DNA of 64,000 bases from Mesorhizobium sp. 65-26 (GTDB taxonomy: Bacteria > Pseudomonadota > Alphaproteobacteria > Rhizobiales > Rhizobiaceae). Under the pieces are notes generated by a model. The model saw only the letters and a list, made by a program, of their open reading frames with translations. It did not search any database and had not been told where the DNA came from. The position numbers and the translations under genes are program-made. The stretch is taken from NCBI GenBank assembly GCA_001899205.1, contig MKVL01000010.1, forward strand, positions 819,569 to 883,568. The letters are read 5' to 3'. This document shows, one piece after another, positions 20,487 to 30,916 of the stretch (the first letter of the stretch is position 1; every line of letters begins with the position of its first letter).

Positions 20487-21991
20487 TGACCGCCTGGCCA
20501 ATCCTCTCGCTGGTCACCTTCCTGCCACTGGTTGGTGTGCTGCTCATTTTGCCGATCAGCGATGACGGCGAGAATGCGCGCCGCAATATCCGCATCATCG
20601 CGCTGGCGACGACGGTCGCCACCTTCGTGGTGTCGCTGTTCATCTGGACCGGCTTCGACAATTCCCAGGCCGGCTTCCAGTTCGTGGAGAAATACGCCTG
20701 GCTGGATTCAGGCATTTCCTACCACATGGGCGTCGACGGCATTTCGATGCTGTTCGTCATCCTCACCACCTTCCTGATGCCGCTCTGCATCCTGGCGTCG
20801 TGGGAATCGGTCGAGAAGCGGGTCAAGGCCTATATGATCGCCTTCCTGCTGCTGGAGACGCTGATGATCGGCGTGTTCTGCGCGCTCGACATCGTGCTGT
20901 TCTACGTCTTCTTCGAGGCCGGCCTGATCCCGATGTTCATCATCATCGGTGTGTGGGGCGGCAAGCGGCGCGTCTACGCCTCGTTCAAGTTCTTCCTCTA
21001 CACGCTCGCCGGCTCGGTGCTGATGCTGCTGGCGATCATGGCGATGTTCTACCAGGCCGGCACCACCGACATCCCGACGCTGCTGACGCATGCCTTCCCG
21101 GCGCAGATGCAGACCTGGCTGTGGCTGGCGTTCTTCGCCTCCTTCGCGGTGAAGATGCCGATGTGGCCGGTACATACCTGGCTTCCCGACGCCCACGTCG
21201 AGGCGCCGACCGCCGGTTCGGTCATCCTGGCCGGCATCCTCCTGAAGATGGGCGGTTACGGCTTCCTGCGCTTCTCGCTGCCGATGTTCCCGATTGCCTC
21301 CGAGATGTTCGCGCCGCTGGTGTTCACGCTCTCGGTCGTCGCCATCATCTACACCTCGCTGGTGGCGCTGATGCAGGAGGACATGAAGAAGCTGATCGCC
21401 TATTCGTCGGTCGCGCACATGGGCTTCGTCACCATGGGCATCTTCGCGATGAACCAGGAAGGCGTGCAGGGCGCGATCTTCCAGATGCTCAGCCACGGCC
21501 TGGTTTCGGGTGCGCTGTTCCTGTGCGTCGGCGTCATTTACGACCGCATGCACACCCGCGAGATCGACGCCTATGGCGGCCTGGTCAACAACATGCCGAA
21601 ATACGCTACCGTGTTCCTGATCTTCACGATGGCCAATGTCGGCCTGCCGGGCACCAGCGGCTTCGTCGGCGAGTTCCTGACCATGCTCGGCGTGTTCCGG
21701 GTCAACACCTGGGTGGCCTTCTTCGCCGCCACCGGGGTCATCCTTTCGGCCGCCTACGCGCTTTGGCTCTATCGCCGCGTGATCTTCGGCGCCCTGACCA
21801 AGGACAGCCTCAAGAACCTGCTGGACCTGTCGCCGCGCGAAAAGGCGATCGTCTATCCGCTCGTGGTGCTCGTCATCTTCTTCGGTGTCTATCCGGCGCC
21901 GGTCTTTGACGCCACGGCCGCCTCGGTCAAGGCGCTCGTCACCAACGTTACTGCATCCATCGGCTCCGCGCAGACCGCGGCGGCGAACTGA
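20486..21991 (+). CDS. nuoM: NADH-quinone oxidoreductase subunit M
   Basis: Antiporter-like subunit ND4 (501 residues, about 14 transmembrane helices). The key charged residues lie in [38 protein letters not shown] and the [20 protein letters not shown] segment, which correspond to the Glu/Lys pairs of the proton channel. It overlaps nuoL by one base; nuoN begins 18 bp after it. Confidence 0.98.
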   Translation: MTAWPILSLVTFLPLVGVLLILPISDDGENARRNIRIIALATTVATFVVSLFIWTGFDNSQAGFQFVEKYAWLDSGISYHMGVDGISMLFVILTTFLMPLCILASWESVEKRVKAYMIAFLLLETLMIGVFCALDIVLFYVFFEAGLIPMFIIIGVWGGKRRVYASFKFFLYTLAGSVLMLLAIMAMFYQAGTTDIPTLLTHAFPAQMQTWLWLAFFASFAVKMPMWPVHTWLPDAHVEAPTAGSVILAGILLKMGGYGFLRFSLPMFPIASEMFAPLVFTLSVVAIIYTSLVALMQEDMKKLIAYSSVAHMGFVTMGIFAMNQEGVQGAIFQMLSHGLVSGALFLCVGVIYDRMHTREIDAYGGLVNNMPKYATVFLIFTMANVGLPGTSGFVGEFLTMLGVFRVNTWVAFFAATGVILSAAYALWLYRRVIFGALTKDSLKNLLDLSPREKAIVYPLVVLVIFFGVYPAPVFDATAASVKALVTNVTASIGSAQTAAAN

Positions 21992-22009
21992 CTGGGGTTT
22001 TTGCGAACC

Positions 22010-23446
22010 ATGACGCCGGACCTTCTCTCCAGCCTATCGCTCTCCGCTCCGGAGCTCGTGCTTGCCATCGGCGCCCTGGTGCTGCTGATGGTCGGGGCCT
22101 ATTCGCGCTCCAACAGCACCGGCACGGTCACCGCGCTTGCCGTCATCGTGCTGATCGGTGCCGGCGTCTGGATGCTGTTCTCGCCCAATGACGGTTCCGC
22201 CTACGGTGGCGCCTTCGTGCAGGACAGCTTCGCCCGCTTCATGAAGCTGCTGTCGCTGATCGGCTCGGCCGTGACGCTGGTCATGTCGATGCGCTTCGCC
22301 AAGGCCGAGCGCTTCGACAAGTTCGAATATCCTGTCCTCATCCTGCTGTGCACGCTCGGCATGATGCTGATGATTTCGGCCAACAGCATGATCGGCCTCT
22401 ATCTCGGCCTCGAGCTGCAGTCGCTGGCGATCTATGTGCTTGCCGCGATCAACCGCGACAACCTGCGTTCCACCGAGGCCGGCCTCAAGTACTTCGTCCT
22501 CGGCGCGCTGTCCTCGGGCATGCTGCTCTACGGCATCTCGCTGGTCTACGGCTACACCGGCAACACCGGCTTCCATGAGATCGCCACGGCGCTCGGGAGC
22601 GGCGAGCGCCAGCTCGGCCTGGTGTTCGGCCTGGTCTTCGTGTTGGCAGGCCTTGCCTTCAAGATCTCCGCCGTGCCGTTCCACATGTGGACGCCCGACG
22701 TCTATGAAGGCGCGCCGACGCCGGTGACCGCCTTCCTGGCCGCCGCGCCGAAGATGGCCGCCATGGCGCTTCTCGTGCGCGTGACGATGGGGGCCTTCAA
22801 GCCGATCGCCTCCGACTGGCAGCAGATCATCGTGTTCATCTCGATCGCCTCGATGGCGCTCGGCGCCTTCGCTGCCATCGGCCAGACCAACATCAAGCGC
22901 CTGATGGCCTATTCGTCGATCGGCCACATGGGCTATGCGCTGGTCGGCCTCGCCGCCAACAGCCAGGCCGGTGTGCGCGGCGTCGCCATCTACATGCTGA
23001 TCTACCTGGTGATGACGCTGGGCACGTTCGCCTTCATCCTCGCCATGCGGCGCAAGGAGGGCAATGTCGAGCAGATCGGCGATCTCGCCGGCCTCTCCTC
23101 GACCAACCCGATCATGGCGACCATCCTGACCATCCTGATGTTCTCGCTGGCCGGTATCCCGCCGCTCGCCGGGTTCTGGGGGAAGTGGTACGTGTTCCTG
23201 GCCGCGATCAATGCGCATCTCTACGCGCTGGCGATCATCGGCGTACTGGCTTCGGTGGTGGGCGCCTACTATTATCTGCGCATCATCAAGATCATGTGGT
23301 TCGACGAGCCGGCGGGCGGCTTCGTGCCGATGGCCAGCGAACTGCGCCTCGTGCTCGGCGTCAGCGGCGCCTTCGTGCTGTTCTACGTTCTGTTCGGCGG
23401 GCCGATCGGAACCTACGCCGAAGCCGCTGCCAAGACGTTCTTCTGA
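22010..23446 (+). CDS. nuoN: NADH-quinone oxidoreductase subunit N
   Basis: Antiporter-like subunit ND2 and last gene of the complex I operon (478 residues). Segments [40 protein letters not shown] and [20 protein letters not shown] carry the conserved membrane charges. An in-frame TTG nine bases upstream is less likely than the ATG at 22010. The birA start follows the stop after only four bases, so birA may ride on the nuo transcript. Confidence 0.97.
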   Translation: MTPDLLSSLSLSAPELVLAIGALVLLMVGAYSRSNSTGTVTALAVIVLIGAGVWMLFSPNDGSAYGGAFVQDSFARFMKLLSLIGSAVTLVMSMRFAKAERFDKFEYPVLILLCTLGMMLMISANSMIGLYLGLELQSLAIYVLAAINRDNLRSTEAGLKYFVLGALSSGMLLYGISLVYGYTGNTGFHEIATALGSGERQLGLVFGLVFVLAGLAFKISAVPFHMWTPDVYEGAPTPVTAFLAAAPKMAAMALLVRVTMGAFKPIASDWQQIIVFISIASMALGAFAAIGQTNIKRLMAYSSIGHMGYALVGLAANSQAGVRGVAIYMLIYLVMTLGTFAFILAMRRKEGNVEQIGDLAGLSSTNPIMATILTILMFSLAGIPPLAGFWGKWYVFLAAINAHLYALAIIGVLASVVGAYYYLRIIKIMWFDEPAGGFVPMASELRLVLGVSGAFVLFYVLFGGPIGTYAEAAAKTFF

Positions 23447-23450
23447 CGGG

Positions 23451-24272
23451 ATGAGCTTTCGGCTGGCTCCAACCGCCGCGTCGGAAGGGTTCCGGCTCGA
23501 AGCCCATGACAGCGTAGGCTCCACCAACGCGCTGGCGCTCGACCATGCCAGGGCAGGGGATCCGGGCAGGCTTTGGGTCGTTTCCAAGAAACAGGAGAGC
23601 GGGCGCGGGCGCCGCGGCCGTGCCTGGGCGACGCCGGAGGGCAACCTTGCGGCGACGCTGCTGGTCGTCACCGGCGGCGAGCTGCGCCTGGCGGCGACGC
23701 TCGGCTTCGTCGCCGGGCTCTCGCTGGCCGATGCTCTCGATGCCGTGGTTCCCAAGGGGGTTGTGGCGATCGCGCTGGACGGCGCCAGCCAGGGCAGAAA
23801 CCGCTTCGAGCTGAAATGGCCGAACGACGTGCTCGCTTCCGGCGCCAAGCTTGCCGGCATCCTGCTGGAATCGGCTGTACTCGACGGTGGCCGCTTCGCT
23901 GTGGCCGTCGGCATCGGCGTCAATGTGGTCGCGCATCCGTCCGACTTGCCGTATCCCGCAACCTCGCTCAATGCGCTGGGCGCCAATTGCGATGCCGAAA
24001 CGCTGTTCCTGGCCTTGTCCGACGCCTGGAGCCACAATGCCCGGCTCTGGGACGAAGGGCGCGGCCTTGCCGCCGTTCGCCGCCGCTGGCTGGAGCGCGC
24101 CGCGGGCCTGGGCGGCGAGGTTGCTGTCAGGGTTGACGGCAATGTCGTGCGCGGCACCTTCGAGACCATTGACGAGGACTGCCGTTTCGTGATCCGCGAT
24201 GATGACGGTTCCGTCGTGACGATCGCGGCCGGTGACGTGCATTTCGGGGCGGTGGCGTCGGCCCGGGCTTGA
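23451..24272 (+). CDS. birA: Biotin--[acetyl-CoA-carboxylase] ligase
   Basis: Transfers biotin to carboxylase carrier proteins through biotinyl-AMP. It has 273 residues and lacks the N-terminal winged helix of the E. coli enzyme, so it is the monofunctional class without repressor activity. Motifs are DSVGSTNALA near residue 20, KKQESGRGRRGRAW (the flexible GRGRRG adenylate loop) and FELKWPNDVLASGAKLAGIL. The C-terminal SH3-like domain is present. Placement directly behind nuoN and ahead of RNase J is common in Rhizobiales as I recall. Confidence 0.93.
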   Translation: MSFRLAPTAASEGFRLEAHDSVGSTNALALDHARAGDPGRLWVVSKKQESGRGRRGRAWATPEGNLAATLLVVTGGELRLAATLGFVAGLSLADALDAVVPKGVVAIALDGASQGRNRFELKWPNDVLASGAKLAGILLESAVLDGGRFAVAVGIGVNVVAHPSDLPYPATSLNALGANCDAETLFLALSDAWSHNARLWDEGRGLAAVRRRWLERAAGLGGEVAVRVDGNVVRGTFETIDEDCRFVIRDDDGSVVTIAAGDVHFGAVASARA

Positions 24273-24422
24273 CAGAAGGGCATGTTTCCCGAAAGCGGAC
24301 GCCGGGAACGAAGACATGCTTGAAAACAAAAGGCGGAAGCGTCGGGTGCCGGGAGGGATCGTGACGCGCTTTAAGGCCTCCGTGTTTCCAGGGAAACCCG
24401 AAGAGCCGGGAAAGGAATAATC

Positions 24423-26093
24423 ATGGCGACTGCGGGAAACGCCGAACTCGTCTTCGCGCCGCTGGGCGGCGTCGGCGAGATCGGCATGAACTTCGCACTC
24501 TACGGTTTCGGGCCGCCGAATGCCCGCGAATGGATCGTCATCGACGTCGGCGTGACTTTTCCCGATGGCAGCCTGCCCGGCGTGGATCTCGTCCTGCCCG
24601 ACACGCGCTTCATCGAGGAGAATCTCGACCGTCTGCGCGGCATCATCATTACGCATGCGCATGAAGACCACTATGGCGCGCTGCATGACATCTGGCCGAA
24701 GCTGAAAGCACCGGTATGGGCCACGCCTTTCACCGCCGGGCTGCTCGAGGCCAAGCGGCAGGGCGAGCAGGGCGCGCCGAAGATCCCGGTGACGATCTAC
24801 CGCGCCGGCGAGAAGTTCACGATCGGTCCGTTCGAGATCGAGGCCATTCCGGTGGCGCATTCGATCCCCGAGCCGATGTCGCTGGCCATAACCAGCCCGG
24901 CCGGCACGGTCATCCATACCGGCGACTGGAAGATCGACCCGGAGCCGACGATCGGACCGAAAACCGACGAGGCCCGTTTCCGCGCCTATGGCGACAGGGG
25001 CGTGCTGGCGCTGGTGTGCGATTCCACCAATGCGCTGCGCGAGGGCGAATCGCCCTCCGAGGTCGCCGTGGGCGAGGGGCTGAAGGGCGTCATCCAGGCC
25101 GCCAAGGGCCGGGTCGCCGTCACCACCTTCTCCTCCAATGTCGGACGCATCGTCTCGATCGCCAGGGCGGCGCGCGATGCGGGCCGACAATGCCTGGTGC
25201 TTGGACGCTCGCTGAAGCGGGTCATCGATGTCGCCGGCGAGCTCGGCTACATGGACGGCCTGCCGGAGTTCATCTCCGAGGAGGATTACGGGTTCATCCC
25301 GCGCGAGAACCTGGTCATCATCTGTACCGGCAGCCAGGGCGAGCCGCTGGCGGCACTGGCGAAACTGTCGCGCGACGAGATGAAATCCGTGGCGCTGACG
25401 GCCGGCGATACGGTCGTTTTCTCGTCACGCACCATTCCTGGCAACGAGAAGGCGATCCTCGAGATCAAGAACCGCCTGATCGACCTCGGCATGAAGATCA
25501 TCGAGGATGGCGACGCGCTGGTGCATGTTTCCGGCCATCCGCGCCGTAACGAGCTGCGCAAGATGTATGAGTGGGTGCGCCCACAGATCGGCGTTCCCGT
25601 GCATGGCGAGGCCGCCCATCTGGTGGCGCAGGGGTCACTGATGGCGATGGCCGGCATCGGCCAGGTGGCGCAGGTGCGCGACGGCGACCTGCTAAGGCTC
25701 TGGCCGGGCGCAGCGACGATCATCGATCAGGTGCCGTTCGGCCGCATCTACAAGGATGGCCGGCTGATGGGCACCGACCAGGCGATGGGCATTCGCGACC
25801 GGCGCAAGCTCTCCTTTGCCGGCCATGTGGCGGTGAACGTCGTGCTCGACGACAAATACGAGCTCGCCGGCGATCCGGACCTGGTCGCCATTGGCGTCGC
25901 CGAGGCCGATGCCAGTGGCGAGACGCTGGAAGACCTGATGCTCGATGCGGCAATCGGCGCGGTGGACTCCATACCCCGCCAGCGCCGAAAAGACCTCGAC
26001 CTTGTCCAGGAAGCCGTTCGGCGCGCCGTGCGTGGCGCGGCCAACGAAGCCTGGGGCAAGAAGCCGCTGGTGACGGTGTTCGTCACGCGGTGA
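24423..26093 (+). CDS. rnj: Ribonuclease J
   Basis: Metallo-beta-lactamase/beta-CASP RNase for rRNA maturation and mRNA decay (556 residues). The zinc site is THAHEDHYGALHD, giving His78, His80, Asp82 and His83. Later metal and CASP motifs include the IHTGDWKIDPEPT block, CDSTNA and GHPRRNELRKMY (HVSGHPRR). An AAAGGAATAATC ribosome-binding region precedes the ATG. Alphaproteobacteria typically carry this one RNase J together with RNase E. The 150 bp ahead of it contain no other gene. Confidence 0.95.
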   Translation: MATAGNAELVFAPLGGVGEIGMNFALYGFGPPNAREWIVIDVGVTFPDGSLPGVDLVLPDTRFIEENLDRLRGIIITHAHEDHYGALHDIWPKLKAPVWATPFTAGLLEAKRQGEQGAPKIPVTIYRAGEKFTIGPFEIEAIPVAHSIPEPMSLAITSPAGTVIHTGDWKIDPEPTIGPKTDEARFRAYGDRGVLALVCDSTNALREGESPSEVAVGEGLKGVIQAAKGRVAVTTFSSNVGRIVSIARAARDAGRQCLVLGRSLKRVIDVAGELGYMDGLPEFISEEDYGFIPRENLVIICTGSQGEPLAALAKLSRDEMKSVALTAGDTVVFSSRTIPGNEKAILEIKNRLIDLGMKIIEDGDALVHVSGHPRRNELRKMYEWVRPQIGVPVHGEAAHLVAQGSLMAMAGIGQVAQVRDGDLLRLWPGAATIIDQVPFGRIYKDGRLMGTDQAMGIRDRRKLSFAGHVAVNVVLDDKYELAGDPDLVAIGVAEADASGETLEDLMLDAAIGAVDSIPRQRRKDLDLVQEAVRRAVRGAANEAWGKKPLVTVFVTR

Positions 26094-26101
26094 CGAATAG
26101 G

Positions 26102-26183
26102 GGAATAGGTGAGTAAGGCAGTAGGGGAATAGGGAAGGATGAGCAGTTTTCCCTACTCTCATACTGCCCTGGCCTCTTATTCC
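26102..26183. repeat. Imperfect 35-bp inverted repeat downstream of rnj
   Basis: Arms 26102-26136 and 26149-26183 are equal in length and pair imperfectly around a 12-base loop. The outer (GGAATA) and inner (TAGGGAA) ends and a central GGCAGTA block are well matched. The left arm is made of GAATAGGG/GAGTA-type units. It may act as an RNA hairpin at the rnj 3' end, or be a degenerate dispersed repeat. Confidence 0.55.
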
Positions 26184-26260
26184 TGGATTTGTTCTTTGCC
26201 GCATTTGTGCGACGCCAAATGTCTCCATTTGGCTGCAAAATGCTCTAAACGGAGCGTTGA

Positions 26261-26665
26261 ATGCTTGGACGACTGAACCATGTCGCGCTTGCCGTTCCTG
26301 ACCTGGCGGCCGCCGTCGCCTCCTATAGTCAGACCCTTGGCGCCCGCGTGAGCGCGCCGCAGGCGCTGCCGGAGCATGGCGTGACGGTCGTGTTCGTCGA
26401 CGTCGGCAACACCAAGATCGAACTGCTGGAGCCTCTCGGCGCCAATTCGCCGATCGCGGCGTTCATGGACAAGAACCCCTCGGGCGGCATGCATCATCTC
26501 TGCTACGAGGTCGACGATATCCTTGCCGCGCGCGACCAGCTCAAGGCCGCCGGCGCGCGCGTGCTGGGCGACGGCAATCCCAGGACCGGCGCGCATGGCA
26601 AGCCGGTGCTGTTCCTGCATCCCAAGGACTTCTTCGGCACGCTGATCGAGCTCGAACAGTCATGA
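26261..26665 (+). CDS. mce: Methylmalonyl-CoA epimerase
   Basis: Vicinal-oxygen-chelate fold enzyme that interconverts (R)- and (S)-methylmalonyl-CoA in propionyl-CoA and ethylmalonyl-CoA metabolism. The 134 residues hold two beta-alpha-beta-beta-beta units. Metal ligands are expected at His7 (LNHVALAV), in the IELLEPLG strand, at the HHLCYEV histidines and in the final GTLIELEQ glutamate. Length and motifs match the family closely. DUF1467 overlaps its stop (ATGA). Confidence 0.93.
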   Translation: MLGRLNHVALAVPDLAAAVASYSQTLGARVSAPQALPEHGVTVVFVDVGNTKIELLEPLGANSPIAAFMDKNPSGGMHHLCYEVDDILAARDQLKAAGARVLGDGNPRTGAHGKPVLFLHPKDFFGTLIELEQS

Positions 26666-26946
26666 GCTGGGTTTCCTTCATCGCCCTGTTCTTCGCCACC
26701 TGGTGGCTGGTGTTGTTCGTGGTGCTGCCGTTCAGCGTCAGGACGCAGGATGACGACAACGACGTCACGCTGGGCACCGTCTCCAGCGCGCCGCGAGGTC
26801 CTCACATGCTGCGCGCGGTGGTGCGCACGACGATCGCCACGGCGCTTCTGATCGGCGCGTTCTACGGCCTCACGCACGGGCTGGGGTACAGTCTCGGCGA
26901 CTTGCCCCATATCGTTCCCCAGTACAACCACGCGGGCGCGCAGTAA
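26662..26946 (+). CDS. DUF1467 small membrane protein
   Basis: A 94-residue protein with two transmembrane helices (about 5-25 and 57-77). The first ends in the motif WWLVLFVVLPFSVRTQ that typifies DUF1467, a short alphaproteobacterial family of unknown function usually found behind methylmalonyl-CoA epimerase. Translationally coupled to mce through a four-base overlap. Confidence 0.85.
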   Translation: MSWVSFIALFFATWWLVLFVVLPFSVRTQDDDNDVTLGTVSSAPRGPHMLRAVVRTTIATALLIGAFYGLTHGLGYSLGDLPHIVPQYNHAGAQ

Positions 26947-27084
26947 CCACGCAATCGGGCTGCTCCCAAGCCGCAATCCGGCAGGAATCTTCAAGCACAA
27001 GACGAGTTGTCGATTTGCGATGACGAGGCGCTGACGCAACGTCACGCGCTTTGTCAGGCTTGCGGGCTAAGCAGATGTTTGCAC

Positions 27085-27113
27085 AAAAAAAATGCAAGGC
27101 ACGAGGCCTTGCA
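27085..27113 (-). terminator. Rho-independent terminator of the small RNA
   Basis: Eight-bp perfect stem (27113-27106 with 27100-27093), five-base loop, directly followed by eight T on the minus strand. The clearest intrinsic terminator in the window. Confidence 0.8.
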
Positions 27114-27234
27114 ATTTAAACGCGTCCGATCTGTTTCCGGTATCCGGCGGCTGCGAGTAACCGCGCCTAGATCGCATCCTCCCAAGACTTTGACCGCGTA
27201 GGAGGGCAGTTTTTGCTCCGCCCTCTCGGTTATC
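27085..27234 (-). ncRNA. Putative small RNA with intrinsic terminator
   Basis: About 150 nt on the minus strand, antisense to no gene. The predicted order is a 5' hairpin GAGGGC...GCCCTC around an A-rich loop, a larger domain closed by CGATCT/AGATCG that contains a GGCG/CGCC-type hairpin, and a textbook terminator. The terminator is TGCAAGGC, loop CTCGT, GCCTTGCA, then eight T (27113-27085). A matching promoter sits just upstream (27241-27269). No start codon with a ribosome-binding site opens a frame in it. It could be 6S RNA or one of the rhizobial alpha-r sRNA families; I cannot tell by eye. Confidence 0.6.
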
Positions 27235-27240
27235 GCAGTA

Positions 27241-27269
27241 CATTAGCCCAAGGCGGATTGGAATGTCAC
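27241..27269 (-). promoter_or_regulatory. Promoter of the putative small RNA
   Basis: On the minus strand, GTGACA (27269-27264; five of six match TTGACA) is followed after exactly 17 bases by CTAATG (27246-27241), the same geometry as the cob operon promoter in this window. Transcription would begin near 27234. Confidence 0.5.
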
Positions 27270-27566
27270 TAAGAATTTTGCCCTGAAACGGGCAATCTCG
27301 TGCTGCACTGCACAATAGCAAGGCAGTCCTTGCTTCCGAAAAGAACACAAGGCCGCGCGAACTGCTTGCCCGGGCCATGCAACCCGCGGAGGCGGTAAGA
27401 CGTTCCGGAGCTCTCGCGTCGCGCGTCCTGGCGAGTTGCGGGGAAAATCCGGTTTTCGGGGCAATGTGTCCGGGTTTTCATTCTGTCATGAAATGGCTAT
27501 GAAGCCGGGGCAAGCAGCCTGTGCCGCGCCGATTCCCGCGCGGCTTTCTCTCTCACGGACCAGTCC

Positions 27567-28895
27567 ATGCGTTTGTCGCGCTATTTCCTGCCCATCCTCA
27601 AAGAAAATCCGCGCGAGGCCGAGATCGTCTCGCACCGGTTGATGCTGCGCGCCGGCATGATCCGCCAGCAGGGGCAGGGCAGCTTTTCGTGGCTGCCACT
27701 CGGCAAGCGGGTGCTGGACAAGGTCTGCCAGATCATTCGCGAGGAGCAGAACCGGGCCGGCGCGCTGGAAATCCTGATGCCGACGCTGCAGTCGGCCGAG
27801 CTGTGGCGCGAAAGCGGACGCTACGACGACTACGGCAAGGAGATGCTGCGCATCAAGGACCGCCAGGAGCGCGACCTGCTTTACGGACCGACCAATGAGG
27901 AAATGGTCACCGAGATCTTCCGCTCCTATGTGAAGTCCTACAAGGATCTCCCGCTCAACCTCTACCATATCCAGTGGAAGTTCCGCGACGAGGTGCGCCC
28001 GCGTTTCGGCGTCATGCGCTCGCGCGAGTTCCTGATGAAAGACGCCTATTCCTTCGACCTCGATTACGAAGGCGCGAGAGCCGCCTATAACCGGATGTTC
28101 GTGTCCTACCTAAGGACGTTCACGCGCATGGGGCTGCAGGCGATCCCGATGCGCGCCGACACCGGCCCGATCGGCGGCGACCTCAGCCACGAGTTCATCA
28201 TCCTGGCGGAGACCGGCGAGAGCCAGGTGTTCTGCGACCGCGAGTACCTTTCGCTCGATGTGCCGGGCGAGAAGACGAACTTCTCCGACGACCATGAGAT
28301 CGCGGATATCGTCAAGGCGTGGACGACACCCTATGCCGCCACCGACGAGATGCATGACGAAGGAGCCTGGTCGAAGGTTGCCGAAGGCGAACGCCTGTCG
28401 GCGCGCGGCATCGAAGTCGGCCATATCTTCCATTTCGGCGAGAAATACTCGAAGCCGATGAACGCCAAGGTGACCGGGCCGGACGGCAAGGAGCATTTCG
28501 TCTCCGGCGGGTCCTACGGCATCGGCCCCTCGCGGCTGATCGCGGCCATCATCGAGGCGAGCCATGACGAAAACGGCATCATCTGGCCGGAAGCGGTGGC
28601 GCCGTTCGACATCGGCCTCATCAACATGAAGGCCGGCGACGCCGAGTGCGATCGCGTCTGCGAAGAGCTCTACGCCGCGCTCGAGGGCGCCGGTAAGGAC
28701 GTGCTCTACGACGACACCGACCAGCGCCCGGGCGGCAAGTTCGCCACCGCCGACCTGATCGGCCTGCCGCTGCAGGTGATCGTCGGACCGCGCGGCGTGG
28801 CCGCGGGCGAGGTCGAGATCAAGAACCGCAGGACCGGTGAGCGCGAGACGCTGCCGATCGCGCAGGCAAAAGCGCGCCTGGGTATCGCCGCATGA
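27567..28895 (+). CDS. proS: Prolyl-tRNA synthetase (short, no editing domain)
   Basis: Class II synthetase that charges tRNA-Pro. It has 442 residues, much shorter than the roughly 570 of E. coli, because the INS editing domain between motifs 2 and 3 is absent; this is the normal alphaproteobacterial form. Visible motifs are [15 protein letters not shown] (motif 1 region), [17 protein letters not shown] (motif 2) and [15 protein letters not shown] (motif 3), followed by the anticodon-binding domain from about 340 ([13 protein letters not shown]). The lolC-type gene overlaps its stop by four bases. Confidence 0.96.
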   Translation: MRLSRYFLPILKENPREAEIVSHRLMLRAGMIRQQGQGSFSWLPLGKRVLDKVCQIIREEQNRAGALEILMPTLQSAELWRESGRYDDYGKEMLRIKDRQERDLLYGPTNEEMVTEIFRSYVKSYKDLPLNLYHIQWKFRDEVRPRFGVMRSREFLMKDAYSFDLDYEGARAAYNRMFVSYLRTFTRMGLQAIPMRADTGPIGGDLSHEFIILAETGESQVFCDREYLSLDVPGEKTNFSDDHEIADIVKAWTTPYAATDEMHDEGAWSKVAEGERLSARGIEVGHIFHFGEKYSKPMNAKVTGPDGKEHFVSGGSYGIGPSRLIAAIIEASHDENGIIWPEAVAPFDIGLINMKAGDAECDRVCEELYAALEGAGKDVLYDDTDQRPGGKFATADLIGLPLQVIVGPRGVAAGEVEIKNRRTGERETLPIAQAKARLGIAA

Positions 28896-30178
28896 GCGAA
28901 GCCGCAGCAGCAAGGCCTTCGGCCGCCGGACCCTTTTCGGTGTTCGAGCGCATGGTTGCATGGCGCTATCTGCGGTCACGGCGCAAGGAGACGGTGATCT
29001 CGGTCATCGCCTCCATCTCCTTCCTCGGCATCATGCTGGGCGTAGCCACGCTGATCGTGGTGATGGCCGTGATGAACGGCTTTCGCGCCGAGCTTCTGAC
29101 GCGCATCCTCGGCGTCAACGGCCACCTGATCGTGCAGCCGCTGGATTCGCCGCTTGAGGACTATGCCCAGGTGGCGAGCCGCATCAACGGCGTGCCTGGC
29201 GTCAAATACGCCATCCCGCTGATCGACGGCCAGGTGCTGGCGCAGGGCAATATCGGCGGTGGGACCGGGGCGCTGGTGCGCGGCATACGCGGCGACGACC
29301 TCGGCAAGATCGACATCGTCGCCAAGAACATCAAGCAGGGATCGCTCGCCGATTTCGACGCCGGCGAGGGGGTGGCGATCGGCAAGCGCATGGCCGACAA
29401 CCTCGGCCTGACGCTGGGCGACACCATCACGCTGATCTCGCCCGACGGCGATGTCACGCCGCTCGGCACCACGCCGCGCATGAAGGGCTATCCGATCAAG
29501 GCGATCTTCGAGGTCGGCATGTCGGAATATGACAGCTCGATCGTCTACATGCCGTTCTCGGAGGCGCAGCTCTACTTCAATATGGACGGGCGCGCGCAGA
29601 CCATCGAGATCTATGTCGACAATCCCGACAATGTCGACGCGCTGAAACCGAAGGTGGAGGAGGCTGCGCAGCGGCCGATCGACCTCGTCGATTGGCGCCA
29701 GCGTAACGAGACCTTCTTCTCGGCCCTGCAGGTCGAGCGCAACGTCATGTTCATGATCCTGACGCTGATCGTGCTGGTGGCGGCGCTCAACATCATCTCC
29801 GGCCTCGTGATGCTGGTGAAGGACAAGGGGCACGACATCGCCATCCTGCGCACCATGGGCGCGTCGCGAGGGGCAATCCTGCGCATCTTCCTGATGACGG
29901 GCGCGGCGATCGGCGTCACCGGCACGATCGCCGGCGTGCTGCTGGGTGTCGTGATCTGCCTAAACATCGAATCGATCCGGCAGTTCTTCTCCTGGATGAC
30001 GGGCAAGGTGCTGTTCAATCCCGAGCTCTATTTCCTGAGCCAACTGCCGGCGAAGATGGATCCGCGCGAGACTATCTACGTCATCATCATGGCGCTGGGG
30101 CTGTCCTTCCTGGCAACGGTGTTTCCGGCATGGCGGGCCGCCCGTCTCGATCCGGTCGAAGCGTTGAGGTACGAGTGA
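28892..30178 (+). CDS. lolC: Lipoprotein-releasing ABC transporter permease LolC/LolE
   Basis: Inner-membrane permease of the LolCDE machine, which extracts lipoproteins for transport to the outer membrane. It has 428 residues: first transmembrane helix at about 35-60 ([20 protein letters not shown]), a large periplasmic domain with the family segment [20 protein letters not shown], then three helices from about 290 to the end ([20 protein letters not shown]). Alphaproteobacteria use a single LolC/E hybrid (LolF). Overlaps proS and lolD, so the three genes are coupled. Confidence 0.93.
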   Translation: MSEAAAARPSAAGPFSVFERMVAWRYLRSRRKETVISVIASISFLGIMLGVATLIVVMAVMNGFRAELLTRILGVNGHLIVQPLDSPLEDYAQVASRINGVPGVKYAIPLIDGQVLAQGNIGGGTGALVRGIRGDDLGKIDIVAKNIKQGSLADFDAGEGVAIGKRMADNLGLTLGDTITLISPDGDVTPLGTTPRMKGYPIKAIFEVGMSEYDSSIVYMPFSEAQLYFNMDGRAQTIEIYVDNPDNVDALKPKVEEAAQRPIDLVDWRQRNETFFSALQVERNVMFMILTLIVLVAALNIISGLVMLVKDKGHDIAILRTMGASRGAILRIFLMTGAAIGVTGTIAGVLLGVVICLNIESIRQFFSWMTGKVLFNPELYFLSQLPAKMDPRETIYVIIMALGLSFLATVFPAWRAARLDPVEALRYE

Positions 30179-30858
30179 TGGCCGAGGCCATTATCGAGCT
30201 GAAGAGCGTAGAGCGGCACTATGTGCAGGGGCCGCGCAAGCTCACCATCCTGAATGGCGCCGATTTCTCGCTGCGGCGCGGCGAGATGGTGGCTCTAGTG
30301 GCGCCGTCGGGCACCGGCAAGTCGACGCTGCTGCACACGGCTGGTCTTCTGGAGCGCCCGGACGCCGGCGACGTGATCCTCGCCGGGCGAGCCTGCGGCC
30401 GGCTTTCCGACGACGAGCGCACCTCGATCCGCCGCAACGATGTTGGCTTCGTCTACCAGTTCCATCACCTGCTGCCTGAATTCTCGGCGCTGGAAAACAT
30501 CATGATGCCGCAGCTCATCAAGGGGCTGCCGCGCAAGGAAGCCTCCGAACGCGCCGCGCAACTGCTGGACTACATGCAGATCGGCAAGCGTGCCCAGCAT
30601 CGGCCTTCGGAACTCTCGGGCGGCGAGCAGCAGCGCGTGGCGATCGCGCGCGCCGTCGCCAACGCGCCGCTGGTGCTGCTGGCCGACGAGCCGACAGGCA
30701 ATCTCGACCCGGTGACGGCTTCCTATGTGTTCGAGGCCCTGGAGGCCCTGGTCAGGCAGTCCGGCCTTGCAGCCCTGATCGCCACCCACAATCACGAACT
30801 CGCCTCGCGCATGGACCGCCGCGTCACGCTTGCCGAAGGCAAGGTGGTACCGCTGTAG
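30178..30858 (+). CDS. lolD: Lipoprotein-releasing ABC transporter ATPase LolD
   Basis: Cytoplasmic ATPase partner of the preceding permease (226 residues). Walker A is APSGTGKST near residue 43, then the Q-loop [13 protein letters not shown], the signature [14 protein letters not shown], Walker [13 protein letters not shown], and the H-loop THNHELA. The FHHLLPEF and NIMMPQLI segments are typical of LolD. The ATG at 30178 overlaps the permease stop. Confidence 0.95.
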   Translation: MAEAIIELKSVERHYVQGPRKLTILNGADFSLRRGEMVALVAPSGTGKSTLLHTAGLLERPDAGDVILAGRACGRLSDDERTSIRRNDVGFVYQFHHLLPEFSALENIMMPQLIKGLPRKEASERAAQLLDYMQIGKRAQHRPSELSGGEQQRVAIARAVANAPLVLLADEPTGNLDPVTASYVFEALEALVRQSGLAALIATHNHELASRMDRRVTLAEGKVVPL

Positions 30859-30916
30859 GGCTGCTACGGCCGCTTTCTCCCGACGGCGAAGATCGCAACC
30901 ACGATGCCCTCGTGCA

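Larger units (their letters stand above)
26947..27566. other. 620-bp region upstream of proS
   Basis: No protein gene is credible here. The region holds the minus-strand small RNA described separately (27085-27234) with its promoter. It also has two small hairpins: TTGCCC/GGGCAA at 27278-27295 and AGCAAGG/CCTTGCT at 27317-27334. The proS promoter should be in the last 200 bp, but I cannot place it with confidence. Confidence 0.6.

Noticed and set aside
12724-24283. Very long antisense frames across nuoF-nuoN and birA (12724-15597, 18396-20501 and 22034-24283, minus strand)
   Set aside because: Low-complexity His/Gln/Arg/Asp translations opposite highly conserved nuo genes; classic codon-bias shadows.
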